Source: Bos javanicus (Eukaryota; Chordata; Mammalia; Artiodactyla; Bovidae). From it: a DNA stretch of 64,000 nt. The stretch covers positions 67,711,689 to 67,775,688 of the forward strand of contig NC_083881.1 of assembly GCF_032452875.1 (NCBI RefSeq), given 5' to 3'. Below are positions 45,361 through 59,100 of this stretch, in pieces. A program made the position numbers and the translations under genes. The stretch's first letter is position 1. The number at the start of each line of letters is the position of its first letter. The notes beneath the pieces were generated by a model. The model was not told where the DNA came from and did no database searches. It worked only from the letters and a program-made list of their open reading frames with translations.

Positions 45361-48049
45361 CTGAGAAAGCAAAGAGAGGCGAGGATGGTGAGAAATTAGG
45401 AAATGAGTTTATTCAGGCTTATACCTCAGTGACTACCTATCCCTCTTTCCTGTTCCTTTAAGCCGATTTTTGTCCCCACCTTTCCTCAGCACACCCTGAC
45501 AAGTCGCATGTTGTCAAGGGCTGACCACAGACAATGCTCCTTGAGGGAAACCTAACCTAGTGGATCCTCAGAAGATGCCTCAGAAGCACCTATCACGGGC
45601 TTATTTCCTCACTTCCCACTAAAGCTGTCTGAGTTCCAGTGGCCCCAGTGCTAGCTCGAGCCATCTGCTTTCCCAAAGTCACCGTGAGGCTCCTTGACTG
45701 GAAAAGCTGCAAGACAGTCAACTCATTTAAGACTTTCTTGGGGATGTATTAGGGTGCTTGGGCAAAATCACCTCCCAGGGATGTGTCAAGGTCCCTTGGA
45801 CAATTACAGGCCCGGCCACACTGAGAGAGGCACCATCATGGCCAGGAGGTCTCGGGGGCCACGCAGAGGCCAGCACCACACCCGCCAGGAGCAGGGCCTG
45901 CGAGGCTGTGGACTGGGGCAACAGCCCACCGCGAGCCGCATCTGGGGCCCACAGGCTTAGTGGAGCCTTAATGACAAATGCAGATAAACCCACACGAGCG
46001 CATTCTTTTTATATTCCTGGCACTGGGTAACAGCAAATCACACACTGAATAGGGAAAGGGATCATTCACTAAGTCGACCAGTTCCACAGCTTCTTAGCTC
46101 TTCAGTAAGAATTTTAGTATTAAAATTCAACTTAATCCTGCCAAGAGAGTCATTCGCATGAAGTGGAGGCTGAGTAGATGTATAATTTTTCTTAAATGGT
46201 TTCAGTAAATTGATATTTTACCACCAGTATCTCATGAAAGCCCAGAAACAAATACAGCAGCCTGTAAGCCTCTTAAAAACACTTGTGTTTGGAAAAAGGT
46301 AGCATTCATTATTGTCCTATTTTTTTAAAAATCAAATGGAATGTTTGTTTTTAACAGGAATGACAAAAAAATGTTTCCCTCATTACAGTGGCTTTCATTA
46401 GATTTCCTTTTATTGATAAAATAACACCTTCTTCTGCTCCAGCTGTCACTGGACTGGAACCTTCCAAGAAGGACACCGGGGCCACCCCATCATGGCACCA
46501 CTTTCTTCTCTAGGGTTTCGACAGCTGATTGGAGAGACCGTAGTGTCCTAAAGCCAAGCCAGTGTCCTCCAGGCCTCAGTGACAACTACCGTGAAGGTAT
46601 GGCCGCCCGCTTTGCTTAAGCGGCCACATCGGCATGTTCTGAGAACTGAGACCTTAATTAGACACTGGTTTCCCAGTGGCCTGGCCGGCAGGCACTGAAT
46701 GACCACCCTGAGACAAGAGTGTGCTGGAATTTTCCTAGAACAGTCAGAGCTTAACTCTGCCCTCTGAGGCCATGCTGCATGATAGTAGTCTCCAAGGCTT
46801 TCACCAGTCTGGGCCAGGTTTCCCAAAGCTCGTGAACCTACAGTATCAGGAGCTGTGGGTTCCACAGCCCCACCATCAGCGTCACTGACCCTGGCAGTCT
46901 CTTAGCTTCTACGAGAGCAAGGACTGTGCTTCATACACCCTCTGTTCACCCAACTCCCCACAATCACACCATCTGGTGGGCAGCAGGTGCTCACCAAGTC
47001 CTGCGTGCACTAAACTTTGTCCTATGAACTCCACCGGCAGAACCCTCTCATTCTTTCTCTCAAGTCCAGTCTACAAAACAGGCTCTGTTTTTTCAGACCT
47101 TCCATGTCCCCTTGTTAGGAACTACTATTTTGGATTTTGTAGCCTGTGAACAACTGAAGACAAAGGCTCGGTGTTATTGTTAATTGTCTGGTGTGCATTT
47201 TTCTGTGGCCCCTCAGCAGAGCACACTTGGAGAAGGCAGGGCCTCAATGACCTGAGTTCTCTGGCCCTTTTGGAAGGCGTGGGGATTCAATAAATATTTG
47301 CTGACTGCAAATATTTATTGAAATTACCTAAATTTATTGAGATTACCTAAAACAAACTGGCCTTTGACTCAGGCTTCAGAGTTAACACATGTCACGAGTC
47401 CTGGGGGACTCCTACAGTTGATATCTTTCCATCTGAAGCCTCAGAGATCATCAGTCCCAAACTGTACACGTGGACAGGGACCTATTTGCGCAACCTTGAA
47501 CTTAAAAGCAGAAAACTGTTTGCCTTTTCTCAACACTGAATGATTTTTTCCTCTTGGCTCTGTCAAAGAAGTTGGAGGTGACACGGGCCACACGAAATAT
47601 TTAATCCCCACTTGTAAACTGAAAGTCTATTCATTAGGTGACCCAGTTGCTAGATGGGCACGTCTGTCACACGCACAGGCAGATGGGCCAAAACACGTCT
47701 CCCAGAGGACTGTGGCCACCTCACGACTCAACCACGCAGGCTGGCTTGACAAGCAACTCACTTCTGTGACAACCAGCTCCTTAGGAGGAGGCTGTGGGAC
47801 CTGAATTGCTACAAGACTTGGGCTCAGGACGCATCTAAAGAAGCTGGCACCCCCTCAGCCCCTCAGGCTCTGCGAGGCTCCAGGGCAGTCCTGGGGCTGA
47901 TGGGATGTTTAATGTGCTTGAGGGCAGCTAAAAGGATTTGTTCCTCCACTGTCTGATGTGGTACAAATAATTATGTCATCACACTAAAAGTTATCTCCTC
48001 CTCTGACGTCAGGGGCACCAAGCATCTAAGAGGAATTGCCAATATCTAT
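45361..48049. other. SINE-free part of intron 1 next to exon 2
   Basis: About 2.7 kb without young repeats. A weak L2-like trace lies near 46890-47010. Frames at 45700-46030 on both strands are GC-rich but lack recognisable domains. No gene supported. Confidence 0.5.
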
Positions 48050-48059
48050 CCTTCCATAG

Positions 48060-48277
48060 AGAGCTTCACTGGTGGCTCGGCAGTAAAAAAAATCCTGTGA
48101 AGGAGTCGCAGGAGCTGCACATTTGATCCCTGGGTTGGGAAGATCCCCTGGAGGAGGGCATGGCAACCCACTCCAGTATTCTTGCCTGGAGAATCCCATG
48201 GACAGAGAAGCCTGGGGGGTACAGTCCATAGGGTTGCAAAGAGTCAGATACAACTGAAGCAGCTTAGCACATGCGTG

Positions 48278-48310
<33 letters not shown>
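48060..48310 (+). mobile_element. Bov-tA SINE with (CA)n tail and target-site duplication
   Basis: Head agcttcactggtggctcggc, end cagcttagcacatgcgtgc, then (CA)n to 48309. Flanked by perfect ccttccatag copies at 48050-48059 and 48311-48320. Confidence 0.95.
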
Positions 48311-48320
48311 CCTTCCATAG

Positions 48321-49155
48321 TCTGATCTCATATAAGCAGGCTTCTTTTCCCACAGTAGCAGATAACGCTCAAAGAAAACCTCCACTGTCTTTTCTTCAAA
48401 ACAAACAAACAAAATCTTTGCAAACATGACAATTCCTTTGGTGAAGACTCCACACTCTGTGAAGAAAGGATTGCTACAGTTAACATGCCCAGAAAGGGAA
48501 ATGAATTCTGCACTCACACTCCCTGGGGGCAAGACACACATCTTTCAAAAGCCAAGAAAGGTGTGACTCAAGACTACGGCTTCTACACCAGCCAACTGTG
48601 ATTTGCCTCGCTAAGCAGAAAACCCCAAGACACGCGGAACACTCTCGCGTTGGATGAGACAGAGCCCCTGGATGAAAGAAACCAATGGGGAGGAAACGTG
48701 AGAGGCCCAGCTCGACGGCAGGATTTCCTACCAAATTTGTTTCATTCGGGACTGGCCGTGACCAAGGGGCAGCGTCAATACTGTTGGTTAACAGAGCTCA
48801 GAGTACAAGCTGGAAGAAAAACAAAGCTGGTCTTCTAGACCTTTCTCCCCTCAGCTGATGCGAGACATGCTGTGGGAGAGCAGAGGGAAGATGTGGAAAG
48901 CAACGAGGTACAATGAGGAGGAAAAGCAACCCCAGGACAAAACGGAGGTTCAGCCACGGAAACCGAGCCCTGAGTTATCTCCACAGAGGAGGTAATGCCT
49001 GAAGGCTGGTAAAATCTGCCATTGTCTCCCAACTCTATCGCTTCCTCCCTACCCTTCAAACTGCAGCAACCATGCCATGCTGGGCCTGGAACATTACAAA
49101 GGCTTCCTTCCTCGGCCACCCCTCAGGGCTTTGTCTCTGAATCCATCATCTGCCA
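48321..49155. other. Unassigned part of intron 1
   Basis: No repeat or gene recognised. The 171-residue frame 48541-48026 on minus runs through the SINE and its CA tail and is not a gene. Confidence 0.5.
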
Positions 49156-49159
49156 AGGG

Positions 49160-49345
49160 ACCATTCTTAAACATGACCACATTGCTCCCCTGCTAATATA
49201 AAAAACCCTTTCTTGGCTCCCTATCTTCCACTGGATAAAATTAAAACTCCTTGGCCTTGAAAGACATTCTTCCACCACTTGACCTCACCTGCATTTCTAG
49301 TCAGTTACTGCCACTTCCTCCACCCAAACCCCAGGTTCCATGACA
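49160..49345 (+). mobile_element. L2 fragment
   Basis: gaccacattgctcccctgct, cttggctccctatcttccac, taaaattaaaactccttggc. Confidence 0.65.
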
Positions 49346-49903
49346 CACACACAAAAATAAAAAGCAACAAAAAATCTCCGCTCAGACCTGGTGACATCAA
49401 TTTACTTTATACAAAACCCCGAAGAGGAAATAAACTCCTCCAAGGACAGAAAATTGAGGGGCTCGCGTACTTGAGGATGATAAAAATCAATATTCTGACA
49501 AAATAGTTCAGCCCAAACATATATGATGTTTGTAATAAAAATGAACGGAGAAAATGCTGATTTGGTGCATAGAAGACCGCAAGTGCACTAATCTCAAAAT
49601 GAAAAATATCACAAATCTTCCCATTGTCTCAGCAAAGAAAATTTGTGAGATGGCAACTGAATAAATCTACTTGCTGGTTTTTTTAATTATTAGGTAAAGC
49701 TTACATCCGGCAAATCTCATGTTTCAAACTGCCAGGGTGGAAATCTGTTATTTAGAAATCTGAGGTCTTCCTTAAAAGATACACTGCTTTATCTACTAGA
49801 TGGATGTCCTCTAAATGCCTTAAACTAGTGCAACCGATAAACAGTGGTCAAGATAATTAAAGCTCAAAGCAGTAGGTGTTAAATTCACCTTATGGTAGAA
49901 ACT

Positions 49904-50129
49904 GGGGCTTCCCTGGTGGCTCAGTGGTAAAGAATCCACCTGCAATGCAGGAGCTGCAGGAGATGTGGGTTGGATCCCTGGTTCCAGAAGATCCCCTGGA
50001 GGAGGGCATGGCAACCCACTCCAGTATTCTTGCCTGGAGAACCCCATGGACAGAGGAGCCAGGCAGGTTACAGTGTATAGGGTTGCAAAGAGTTGGACAC
50101 AACTGCAGTGATTTAGCTTGCACGCACAC
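49904..50129 (+). mobile_element. Bov-tA SINE with target-site duplication
   Basis: ggggcttccctggtggctca head to ttagcttgcacgcacac. Flanked by atggtagaaact (49892-49903) and atggtggaaact (50130-50141), 11 of 12. Confidence 0.95.
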
Positions 50130-50559
50130 ATGGTGGAAACTTAGGCTTGATAGCAAAGTCAGAAAGTAGAAAGCCTTGTAGGGATACCACCACCCCAAAC
50201 CCAACCTTCAGAAAATTAGCCTTCAGACGTAAAAGTTAAATATTTGTGTGGCCTGTTATGACACTCTGAATCACCTCATAGGAAATAAGCACCTGGATGA
50301 TGTTTCTTAGTTTTAGCATAAAGGCACATTCAGTCCTGACTTGGCCTCAAAGACTCAAATGCTTATTTACTTTCATGGTGATTACAAAGCATGAAACTGG
50401 CTGTAACTCTAGCTTATTTTTCCAGAGATGACTTAATAACCTATTTTATTACCAGTTAACACACACTGTAAATGAAATGATAATTAAAATTTTCTCCTAC
50501 ATAGTCCCACAGGGATGATATACTTGCCCTTAAGATGAACTTGCCAACTCTGGCTTAGG

Positions 50560-50765
50560 TAGAGCCCATGGGAACATATAATCTTAGAGCTTGACTGGAC
50601 ATTATAGGCATCCGGATGACCTATTTATTTCCAAAAGTGAAGACACAGAACACCACAGTGATAAAGTCACTTAAAAATCATCCAGTCTAGTTGGTGGTCA
50701 AACTGGAGCCCAAAACATTTGCCACCTAAATTCTGGGCTCTTGCTATTGAACTGTAATGCCCCAC
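50560..50765 (-). mobile_element. MIR-like remnant
   Basis: aagtgaagacacagaacacc, gataaagtcacttaaaaatc, caaactggagcccaaaac. Orientation tentative. Confidence 0.4.
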
Positions 50766-50819
50766 GACACGAAGCTATCAGAGCTAGTCAGCCTGGGGTT
50801 CAAAAGGATTAACTGTAGC

Positions 50820-50990
50820 TAACTGCTAAGTGTTTATCATGTGCCAGGCATTCTGTGCTAAGTGTTTTATAAGCACTGGCACATTTAATCATCTCAACAA
50901 TCTCCACTGCAGACCAAGGAACTGAGGCTTGTCCAAAGACAGACAGCTCAGAAGAGGGGAAGAGGGATTCATGTCCAAGTCAGGGCTTCA
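50820..50990 (+). mobile_element. MIR remnant
   Basis: gtttatcatgtgccaggcat, ttataagcactggcacattt, aatcatctcaacaatctcca, aaggaactgaggcttg. Confidence 0.8.
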
Positions 50991-50999
50991 GAGTGTGTG

Positions 51000-52075
51000 C
51001 TCATTGAGAGTGCTGGCCTTGCTGGGCTTGCCCACTACCCACCCCTCCACCCTGCCTTGTAATTCACACGTAATCATAATGAAGGCCCTGAGAAGAATTG
51101 TAATACACGAGTCCTGTTGAACTCTGCTTGATCCAACACTTTCAAACTTTGGCCATGGAAATTCTCCCCACATGCCCTGAAAATCTATTTAACATCTTTT
51201 AGAACTAGTGTTTTTGGCATTATAGATGGGGAAAAATCTGTGTGAAGAGTTAGAATTCTAGCTTAACAATTTCTTCTCTGCCTAACATCCTGTACACTGC
51301 CCCTGTGAAGGCTGCCAACTGTCACTCATTCAGTTTTAGTAACACCTTCATCTCTATTAGGTGTCCCATCCAAATCAAAGATGTAATGGAAGGAAAGAAA
51401 CTTATGTTTACTGTTGGGAAGCATACTGTGGTCCCTGAACATGTGTGAGATATGACTGCATTATATATTTACAGGCAAGGACTACTGTATTTACCAAGCA
51501 CTTATTCTAAGGACTTGTTTACAGAAAATGCTCTGCCATCTAACAATGGCCTAGACTTATTCTATCATCCTGTGTGTAACTCATACAAAAGCTGAGGTCA
51601 CCCATGAAAGCAGATTCTTAAATTCCTACTTAAGAAATCCTTAAGAAAGGTCTTTAAGCTCAGACCTGCTTCAAACACCTACACTGGTCCTTAATTACAT
51701 ACAAAGCTAGTCTCTAACTTTAAGAAACACTTCAGCATGCCTTCCATTAAGTATGAATTTAGTTTAAATTATTTACTTGTGTCTATTAGGAAAATAAACC
51801 AATTCTGGAAAGAAAAAAAATCAGGTTTATGAAGGCAGAATCATATTTGGGTGTGAAGTATGAAGCAAAAAGATGACTGGGCTGCTCATAAAAATGTCAC
51901 ATTAAAAAATAAACTCTAAGAGAGTCAAATCATCAGCAACTGTGAAAAAATTCAACTAGTTCCATGAACCTTTTGAAACAAACCAAGGCATGGGAGATGA
52001 GAGAATTCCTACAGGTAACTACTTACAACCCTGCAGGTCTGAACCACTCATTCAGAATTTACTGGTCATGGCAGA
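51000..52075. other. Unassigned part of intron 1
   Basis: AT-rich, no confident repeat or gene. Confidence 0.45.
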
Positions 52076-52079
52076 TTTT

Positions 52080-52215
52080 CCCGTTGGATGTGGTAATCTT
52101 ACCTCACCCCTTAGAATGTACATTCCTTGAAGAGGCTGAGGAACCAGGACCAGGTCTGGTGTTGTCTGTATCTCCTGCTGCTTCAGAGCCAGCATATGGG
52201 TAAAGGTTCAACAAA
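52080..52215 (+). mobile_element. L2 3' end remnant
   Basis: tagaatgtacattccttgaa, gaaccaggaccaggtctggt, tgtctgtatctcctgctgct. Confidence 0.55.
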
Positions 52216-53420
52216 TAGGAGAGGTCACATTTTTCTGAAAGGCTGAAAGCAAGCTTAAAGCCACTGGGTGAAAGAAAATAACCACATATTTGAAACAAGT
52301 TACCTGGTTAAAACACATCGGGGAAAACTCAATCCATGAACTCTTACAAGGTCTCCTTATGAAAAGGGGAATCTGGAATTTAGCCTCATATTGTGAGGAG
52401 GACTAACAGAAAGATAAGGATGACTTTAGAAGAATTCGCCAACTCATTAAGAATGCCTCCAATGAGCCGGGCACAACACTAGTCTCTGGAGTACATCGGA
52501 ATGGCTGAAAAGTGTTTCAAAAAGGAACACTGAGTTAGAGTACTTCACAGTAGAAATTTTCTTCTTTGTTTAAAAAAAGAACAGAATGTGGGTCAAAGCA
52601 CTTCGATTTTCTAGCCAACAAAGCACAAACAAAATCTTTCTCTAATAAAATGCTCAGCCCAATAATCAGCATGTTAAGAAAAACAATAGCAAAAAAATCT
52701 GACCAAAGGATTACTTGGCTCATCTCAATGTACATTTATGATTCAATAGAATCCATATCATTGTCACAGAAGATGTCTCACCATAGGTATGTTAGTGTAC
52801 TGCTTCAACATTATTTTTCTTCCTACAGGGTTTGTCTATTGAGTCTACAGTATGGTCCTGGCTCAGTAAATGGTTTGGTGGGTAAATTTAAACCAATATC
52901 TCAAATAGGAGGACCCAGAAGCCCCTGTATGCTTATTTAACTGAAGGGTGCCATTCTCCTCTTCACCCCAGCCCCGACCCCCAAGCATTACGACATAGAA
53001 CAGGCAGGATTCAGGGCCTCGGTCCCATTTCTCTTTAAACTAGGCCTTGGTAACACAAATGGCCCTGATTACGGACACTTCCTTGCCAATACACAAGAAT
53101 ATGCTCCCTTGCCAGTAATCGTATCACAGCCATATCACTCTACAAAGCCCCCTGTTCCACAGCCCTCAGTCTCTATAGGCCACCGTTTCACGAAGAAAAG
53201 CCACCAACTAAACTGAGCAGAAAGAAAGCTAAACCTTGCACCTAAATTCTTGACATACTTTATGCTTTGTCACCTAGAGAAAATTACAGGGTCAACTAAT
53301 AAAATGCAAAATCTCTCACCTAGAGAGAGTTTTCACTTTATGTCCTTTTGTAACTTTTGAGTTTCGAAACATCTATATTGTGAAATTCAATCCATTTTTT
53401 TTTCCTTAATTTTCTTCCTA
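52216..53420. other. Unassigned part of intron 1
   Basis: No gene; the 124-residue plus frame 52566-52940 has no domain I recognise and no splice or UTR context. Confidence 0.45.
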
Positions 53421-53422
53421 GG

Positions 53423-53632
53423 ATTCAGTTCAGTTCAGTTCAGTTGCTCAGTTGTGTCCGACTCTTTGAGACCCCATGGACTGCAGCACGCCGGGCCTCC
53501 CTGTCCATTACCAACTCCCGGAGTTTACTCAAACTCATGTCCATCGAGTCAGTGATGCCATCTAACCATCTCATCCTGTCGTCCCCTTCTCCTCCCGCCT
53601 TCAATCTTTCCCAGCATCAGGGTCTTTCCAAA
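53423..53632 (-). mobile_element. BovB LINE 3' end
   Basis: Plus strand opens with four TTCAG units, then gttgctcagttgtgtccgac and ccagcatcagggtcttt. Only the last 210 bp. Confidence 0.94.
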
Positions 53633-55438
53633 TGTAAACAAAACCAGTCTTCCTCTTCGGGGACATGGATGTCAAAAAGGAGGTAGGGGGTGAGGGGTGG
53701 GGAGTGGGGAACAAGAACAGAACACATCACAACTTTGCACTTCTCTTTGTGACAAAGGGTTTGGATTCTTGGTCCAAAGAGAGAAGGGAAGTTACCTGGG
53801 TCTTGAATTAAATTTGTCGGCACCAAAACTAGGGCTCTTATGGAGCAATGGATATTAAAGCAACGCCTGGGCCGCGCAGGGAGGGGGGTTATGTTGAATA
53901 TGCATGACACACAGAAGGAAAATGTTCATGACTTACAGATGTGCTCTGAGTGGCGCTTTCTTCCTTTTTTGGAATATCAAACAGAGGGAAGAGAGAGGTT
54001 TGCTGCCATGTTATTATAAGCACTGCTGCCTCTCTCCCTCCCGAACTAAAATATTCTAGTATTTATTTTGCCATCCATATGACCACAGTTTAGACTAGAG
54101 TAAAAATAGAAGCCGTGTGGGCCTAACCTGAAAAGTCCCAAGGGCTGGAGAGGGTCAGGATTAATATATTCTAACTGAAATAACCAGATTCTGTTTCCTG
54201 GTGGCGTTTGGCAGGGGAGGGGGGGAAAAAAGAGATTTGGAATGTATTTCTCATTCAGAAGTGTTTTGTAAAAACTACCATAATGGAACAGACTCCAAGT
54301 CAAGCACAGGAAGCCAAGAGGCTCTGGTTTAGATTTAATAATTCACTCTAAAGGCTTTTCAACTGCTACAATTTTAAGCCCTGAGGCACAGCCACATATA
54401 TTCTCTACACTATACGGGAGCTGACGGAGTGCCCCAGGATGCCAATGGGACAGGAAAATAGGAAAGACCTCAGGTCCAAAGGGCAGACCACACCCTGCCA
54501 GGCTCCAACTAATGCTGGAGAATAAACCTGCTCTCAAGAGATGAGGGGCAGTCGGTGAATGGAATTTCCAGCTGAGCCTGTTTCAGGTCTAAGCTAGCAC
54601 TGAGATTGAACGTTGATACGGACACTTTCCTACAGGCCTGTAAAGAGGAACTCTATGTGAGAGATGCCAACTTACAGAAATGGGCACGAGCCCTTTGGGA
54701 AGCACACTGGCAATGTGTTTTAAGAAGATACAAAATCTTTTCTGCCATCTGATCAGATATTTCTACTCTCAGGAATTATCCTAAGGAAATAGTCTAAAAA
54801 GAAGGCGAGGTGGAATGTTTCCTACTGAATTAAGGCAAAACCATTGAGACAATGTAAATGTAACTACAGAACGATAGCTATGTCAATTATGTATCATACA
54901 TTAATTTTCTCAACATAGCCATTAAATATTATATCCCACAGAACAATGAGGAAAAATGTTTGGACAACACACTGTATTTAAAAAGTATATACTGCTTTAT
55001 TATTTTCTAATATTACAACTCTAAAAATTTCAATTCAATAGAAAAATGAAGAGTTAATTGGTGAGGCTGGTGGCTTGTGAATGATCTTGTTCCTAATTAC
55101 TGTTATATTTTCCCAACATATATATGCTGCTAAAGACACAAACAATGGAAATGGCCAGGAACCAGCTTCCAAACATCAACACTACTTTTAACAGCTAATA
55201 TATTTAAACAGACAGGTACATACATGTAGAAAGAGCCTAAAGAAAGCATCATGGAAGTATACAGGTATGTAAGTGGCAAATATTAAAAAAAAAAAAACTG
55301 CACACTTCAGGAAAGTGCCGCAGAATCACACCACAGTGCTTTGGTCACTCCTGATCCAGTTTATCTAAAGCCACAAAGGCAAAAGGTCTAATAAAATGGA
55401 TATTTAACCACAAGATTCTAGGTTCTAAAATGCCCTGG
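53633..55438. other. Unassigned part of intron 1
   Basis: No young repeat or gene. AT-rich second half; an A12 run lies near 55287. Confidence 0.45.
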
Positions 55439-55439
55439 G

Positions 55440-55563
55440 TCTCATTAGTCGCTAAGTCATGTCCGACTCTTATGACCCCATGGACTGTAGCCTGTCAGGC
55501 TCCTCTGTCCATGGGATTCTCCAGGCAAGAATACTGGAGTGGGTTGCCATTTCCTTCTCCAGG
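55440..55563 (-). mobile_element. Single Bov-A module (partial SINE)
   Basis: Plus strand tagtcgctaagtcatgtccg to gttgccatttccttctccag. One A module only. Confidence 0.88.
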
Positions 55564-55808
55564 AATGGAGAATGGGTCTCCTTACCCATCTCATTAGTTT
55601 TCCTTTGCTTCTGGGTTATTTAAAGCAGGGAAGATACTCCACGTCAAGGTGTGGCTGTCAACAATCTCCCGTCCTGTCTAGTCCCCACCTGCAGTGGCCA
55701 CTATCTGACCTGGAAGCACTGTGCCCGGGACACACTCCAGGGCTGACGTGCCAGTGAGCCCTGAAGATGTTTTGAGTTGCTCCTGGTTTTCAGGGCCCAT
55801 TCTGTTAC

Positions 55809-56127
55809 ATTCTCTGATAGCTCAGTTGGTAAAGAATTTGCCTGCAATGCAGGAGACCCTGGTTCAATTCCTGGGTCAAGAAGATCCACTGGAGAAGAGA
55901 CAGGCTATCCACTTCACTATCCTTGGGCTACCCTGGCGGCTCAGCTGGTAAAGATTCCGCCTGCAATGCAGGAGACCTGGGTTCGATCCCTGGGTTGGGA
56001 AGATCTCCTGGAGAAGGGGAAGGCTACCCACTCCAGTATTCTGGCCTGGAGAATTCCATGGACTGCACGGTCCATGGGGTCACAAACAGTCGGAAACGAC
56101 GGAGCGAGTTTCACTTCACTTCACTCT
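55809..56127 (+). mobile_element. Double-headed Bov-tA SINE (two tRNA-related heads)
   Basis: Heads start at ttctctgatagctcagttgg and gggctaccctggcggctcag; the tail has tattctggcctggagaattc and ends in tttcacttcacttcact. Same structure and subfamily-specific bases as 1284-1597. Confidence 0.88.
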
Positions 56128-59100
56128 ATTACATCCATGTTGTCTGTCTGTAAGGAGAGCCTCTTGTTCTCTCTCCTTTTGCTGATTCTAGAAAGCCTTG
56201 GGTTGCCAAGGTGACTACCTGATCTAGGAGACTTTTTCGATGAAGAAAATGACATGTGACTACTTCCTTACCCCAGAAGACTGAAAACGTGATGGCGCTT
56301 ATCTAAATAAAAGGAACAAAGCTAGACAGAAGGAGATACCTCCAAAGGTGATGAGACCACAGATTTCAAAACTGAAGTCAAATTGTTCTGAAGGGTGGAT
56401 TTTTAATACCAAGTGCCAAGTCACAGTGGTGGCTGTATTGGGAGCTGAAGGTAATCACACTCTTGATTATCTCCCAGAAAAGCATCCTGATTCTGCCCAA
56501 GACTCATAGCCCCTGGCCCTGTATTTCTTTTTGGTGTAGAAAGGAATTGTTCCTGACCAAACTCTTCAACCAATTAACAAGGAAGGCCAAGCAGCCTTTA
56601 AAGAAATGATTTCCTTAACTAAGGAAGCAGGCAAAGATTTAAAGGTATTAGAGACTGATTACGAAATCTACTGTGGATCCTGTATAAAATTCCACAAGAA
56701 ATGAAACCTGAGCTCCCAGACAAAAGCACCTGTTTCACAGGGAGTACGTTTATAGTCACGTGACCGGTGCCATCTCTTACGCGAATGCATTTGAGAAAGC
56801 ACTCACGTTGGTGTTGTCGAGTGTTGTTTGTGTTATTTATCTGAAGATAACATGTACGATCTTACCAAAGGAAGAGGAAAGAAGCTGTGTGGACAGTCAT
56901 ATTTTTTCCCAACAATGATAAACACTTCATTGGCTATTCAAACTAACATGTGGGGAAAAAACTTCAAAAATCCAAAAGGTAACCTAATCCCCACCACCCA
57001 GCACTGCCTTCTGTCTTTCTGATCAGCATCTATGGAGACATTCCAACATCCTGCTGATGGAATGTTATACTCTTACAATACAAGGGAATGGAAGATGAAG
57101 GGAAAAGGGGAGCCTGCAAGATGGGCAAATTACATGCTCAATTAAAAAATAATATTTAAGAAATGCTTTCGAGAATATATTTTTTTGAAAAGAGCCTATC
57201 ATTATTATTTTTTGCATCCAAGTGAGGCCAATTCATGGTAATTTCCTAGTGATAATTAAAAGTCTCAGTTGGAACACACATTCATAAGCACATTTCATAA
57301 GAGAAATAGCACTTCATTTTCTAAAAGTACAAGAGATAAAGAAAAGCAAATATTAATCGTTGGGAGTCAAAAACATATCAGATCATCTCAAGGAATTTTT
57401 TTCCCCCAAGTAAATCCAGTAACAAAGGCTGCTTACCAACTGATTCCATCAGTTCTAAAGCAAGACATACCAAAGGCCTATGGGGTGATTTAGCACTCAT
57501 GGGTACTAAACGTAATAATATTTTCTAAAAATTCCCACACTCCCCGGGATTTTGACTTCTTCCCAAATTAATGGGCCACCCTAGGCCTGCAAATGCCTTC
57601 TGCAAAGCAACCCATGGCCAGATCTATGTAAAACGCCCCACCTTTTCAGATGACAGCCACCCAGGGCTGCTTGTTACATCTTCATTTCCGAAAGAGCACA
57701 GGTCTTACTGAGAGGTAAAGACCGGGGAGCCCAGCCCACATTCACGGTCTCTCACTTTGGTCCTGTCACAGCCGTTCAAGATGGGACCAGTTTCGGATAG
57801 ATGTGACTGCTCCAGGCACCCTGCCACCACACAGCGCCTCTGCCCACAGAGTGGAGTTTATTATTTAACTGGGACGACACCAGCGGGCAGCATGATTAGA
57901 GCTCGCTCCTTGTGCTCGGTGTAAAGACGTGTCCAGTCCTCACCAGCCTCCAGGCAGCAGTTGGGGGTGTGGAAACTGGGGGCTATCCATTTCTATGCCT
58001 CCTTACTTGGCCTGAACATCCCTGCCTTTAGCCAATGCTTTGGAACAGAGACTGACTTTCATCTCTCTTTTCCGGCTGCTTTACACACCACTGGTAGAAA
58101 AGTCACTTGCTTCTTGCCTCTCTTGCTTTGGAGGCTGAGGAATTCGGCTGAATGATTGCAGCTGCCACGGTAACCTCTTTGGCATGCACTCCGACACCCC
58201 CTCACCTAATAGCCTTTTCTCATCCGACTGCCCTGGCCCGCCGTTGCGGCCACAAGCCCTTCAAGTGGTCACACTGCAGCGCAGCCCCCATGGAAACCCG
58301 CTTGGAACTGTTCAAGCTCATAGCAAAGAAGGAGGTTTTTAATACAGATTGTTCTTTTTAAATCCTTTACAAAAACAGCTGTAATCAATCGTGCTGGGGG
58401 GCTCTGTATAAAGCTGCCACTCGGAAAGCTCTAATATTGATTCTTTCCCCTTGCATGGCTTTTAAGAAAACAACCCCATGTGAAGAAACCATAATCAATT
58501 TCTCGAGACTTTGCTAACATGAAACAGTGTCTAAATTAAAATATACTTTTTAAAATTAAATGAAAACCATAGTAAATATAAGAAATCCATCCATTATCCT
58601 GCCTTTTATTTGAGGACTGACGTGTTAGTTTTTAAAGCAAAGTCAATTGAACAAATGCAATAATTATTAAATACTGATTAAATCTCAGCAACTCTTCTGA
58701 GAGTTGTTTAGCAGGTGACACTAGCTGAAAGATTAAAGGGAAATCCGTCTTCATTTGAGGTCTGGCATTTCCAGTTCTTCATTTGCAAGATAATATACTA
58801 TTTTCTCTGTGCCTATTCTTAGAGAAACTATCAATTCTAAGCCTGTGTTTATAGACAGTCATGATTCCAAGTGGTCACATCCTGACTGGACGTCCAAATA
58901 CCAGAATATTTTAAGCCTTTTCACAGGAATTCTGGTTGATATATTATTCTGTCAAATTTGCCTTTCCACATGAGGCCCCTTAGAAGCCTGAGCATGCCAA
59001 AAGGTGAAAAGTCAATATTTAAAGCTGCAGTGTGCAAACAGAGCAATTTGGTGCTTTCGGTTGAAAATTATATTAAAAACCCTCACCAGCATCAACAGCC

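Noticed and set aside
45694..46030. Possible SDC2 exon 1 or alternative first exon
   Set aside because: GC-rich frames but no signal peptide, no matching donor phase joining exon 2 and no resemblance to the known syndecan-2 N-terminus.
48026..48541. 171-residue minus-strand frame
   Set aside because: Runs through a Bov-tA and its (CA)n tail (a run of Cys-Val repeats).
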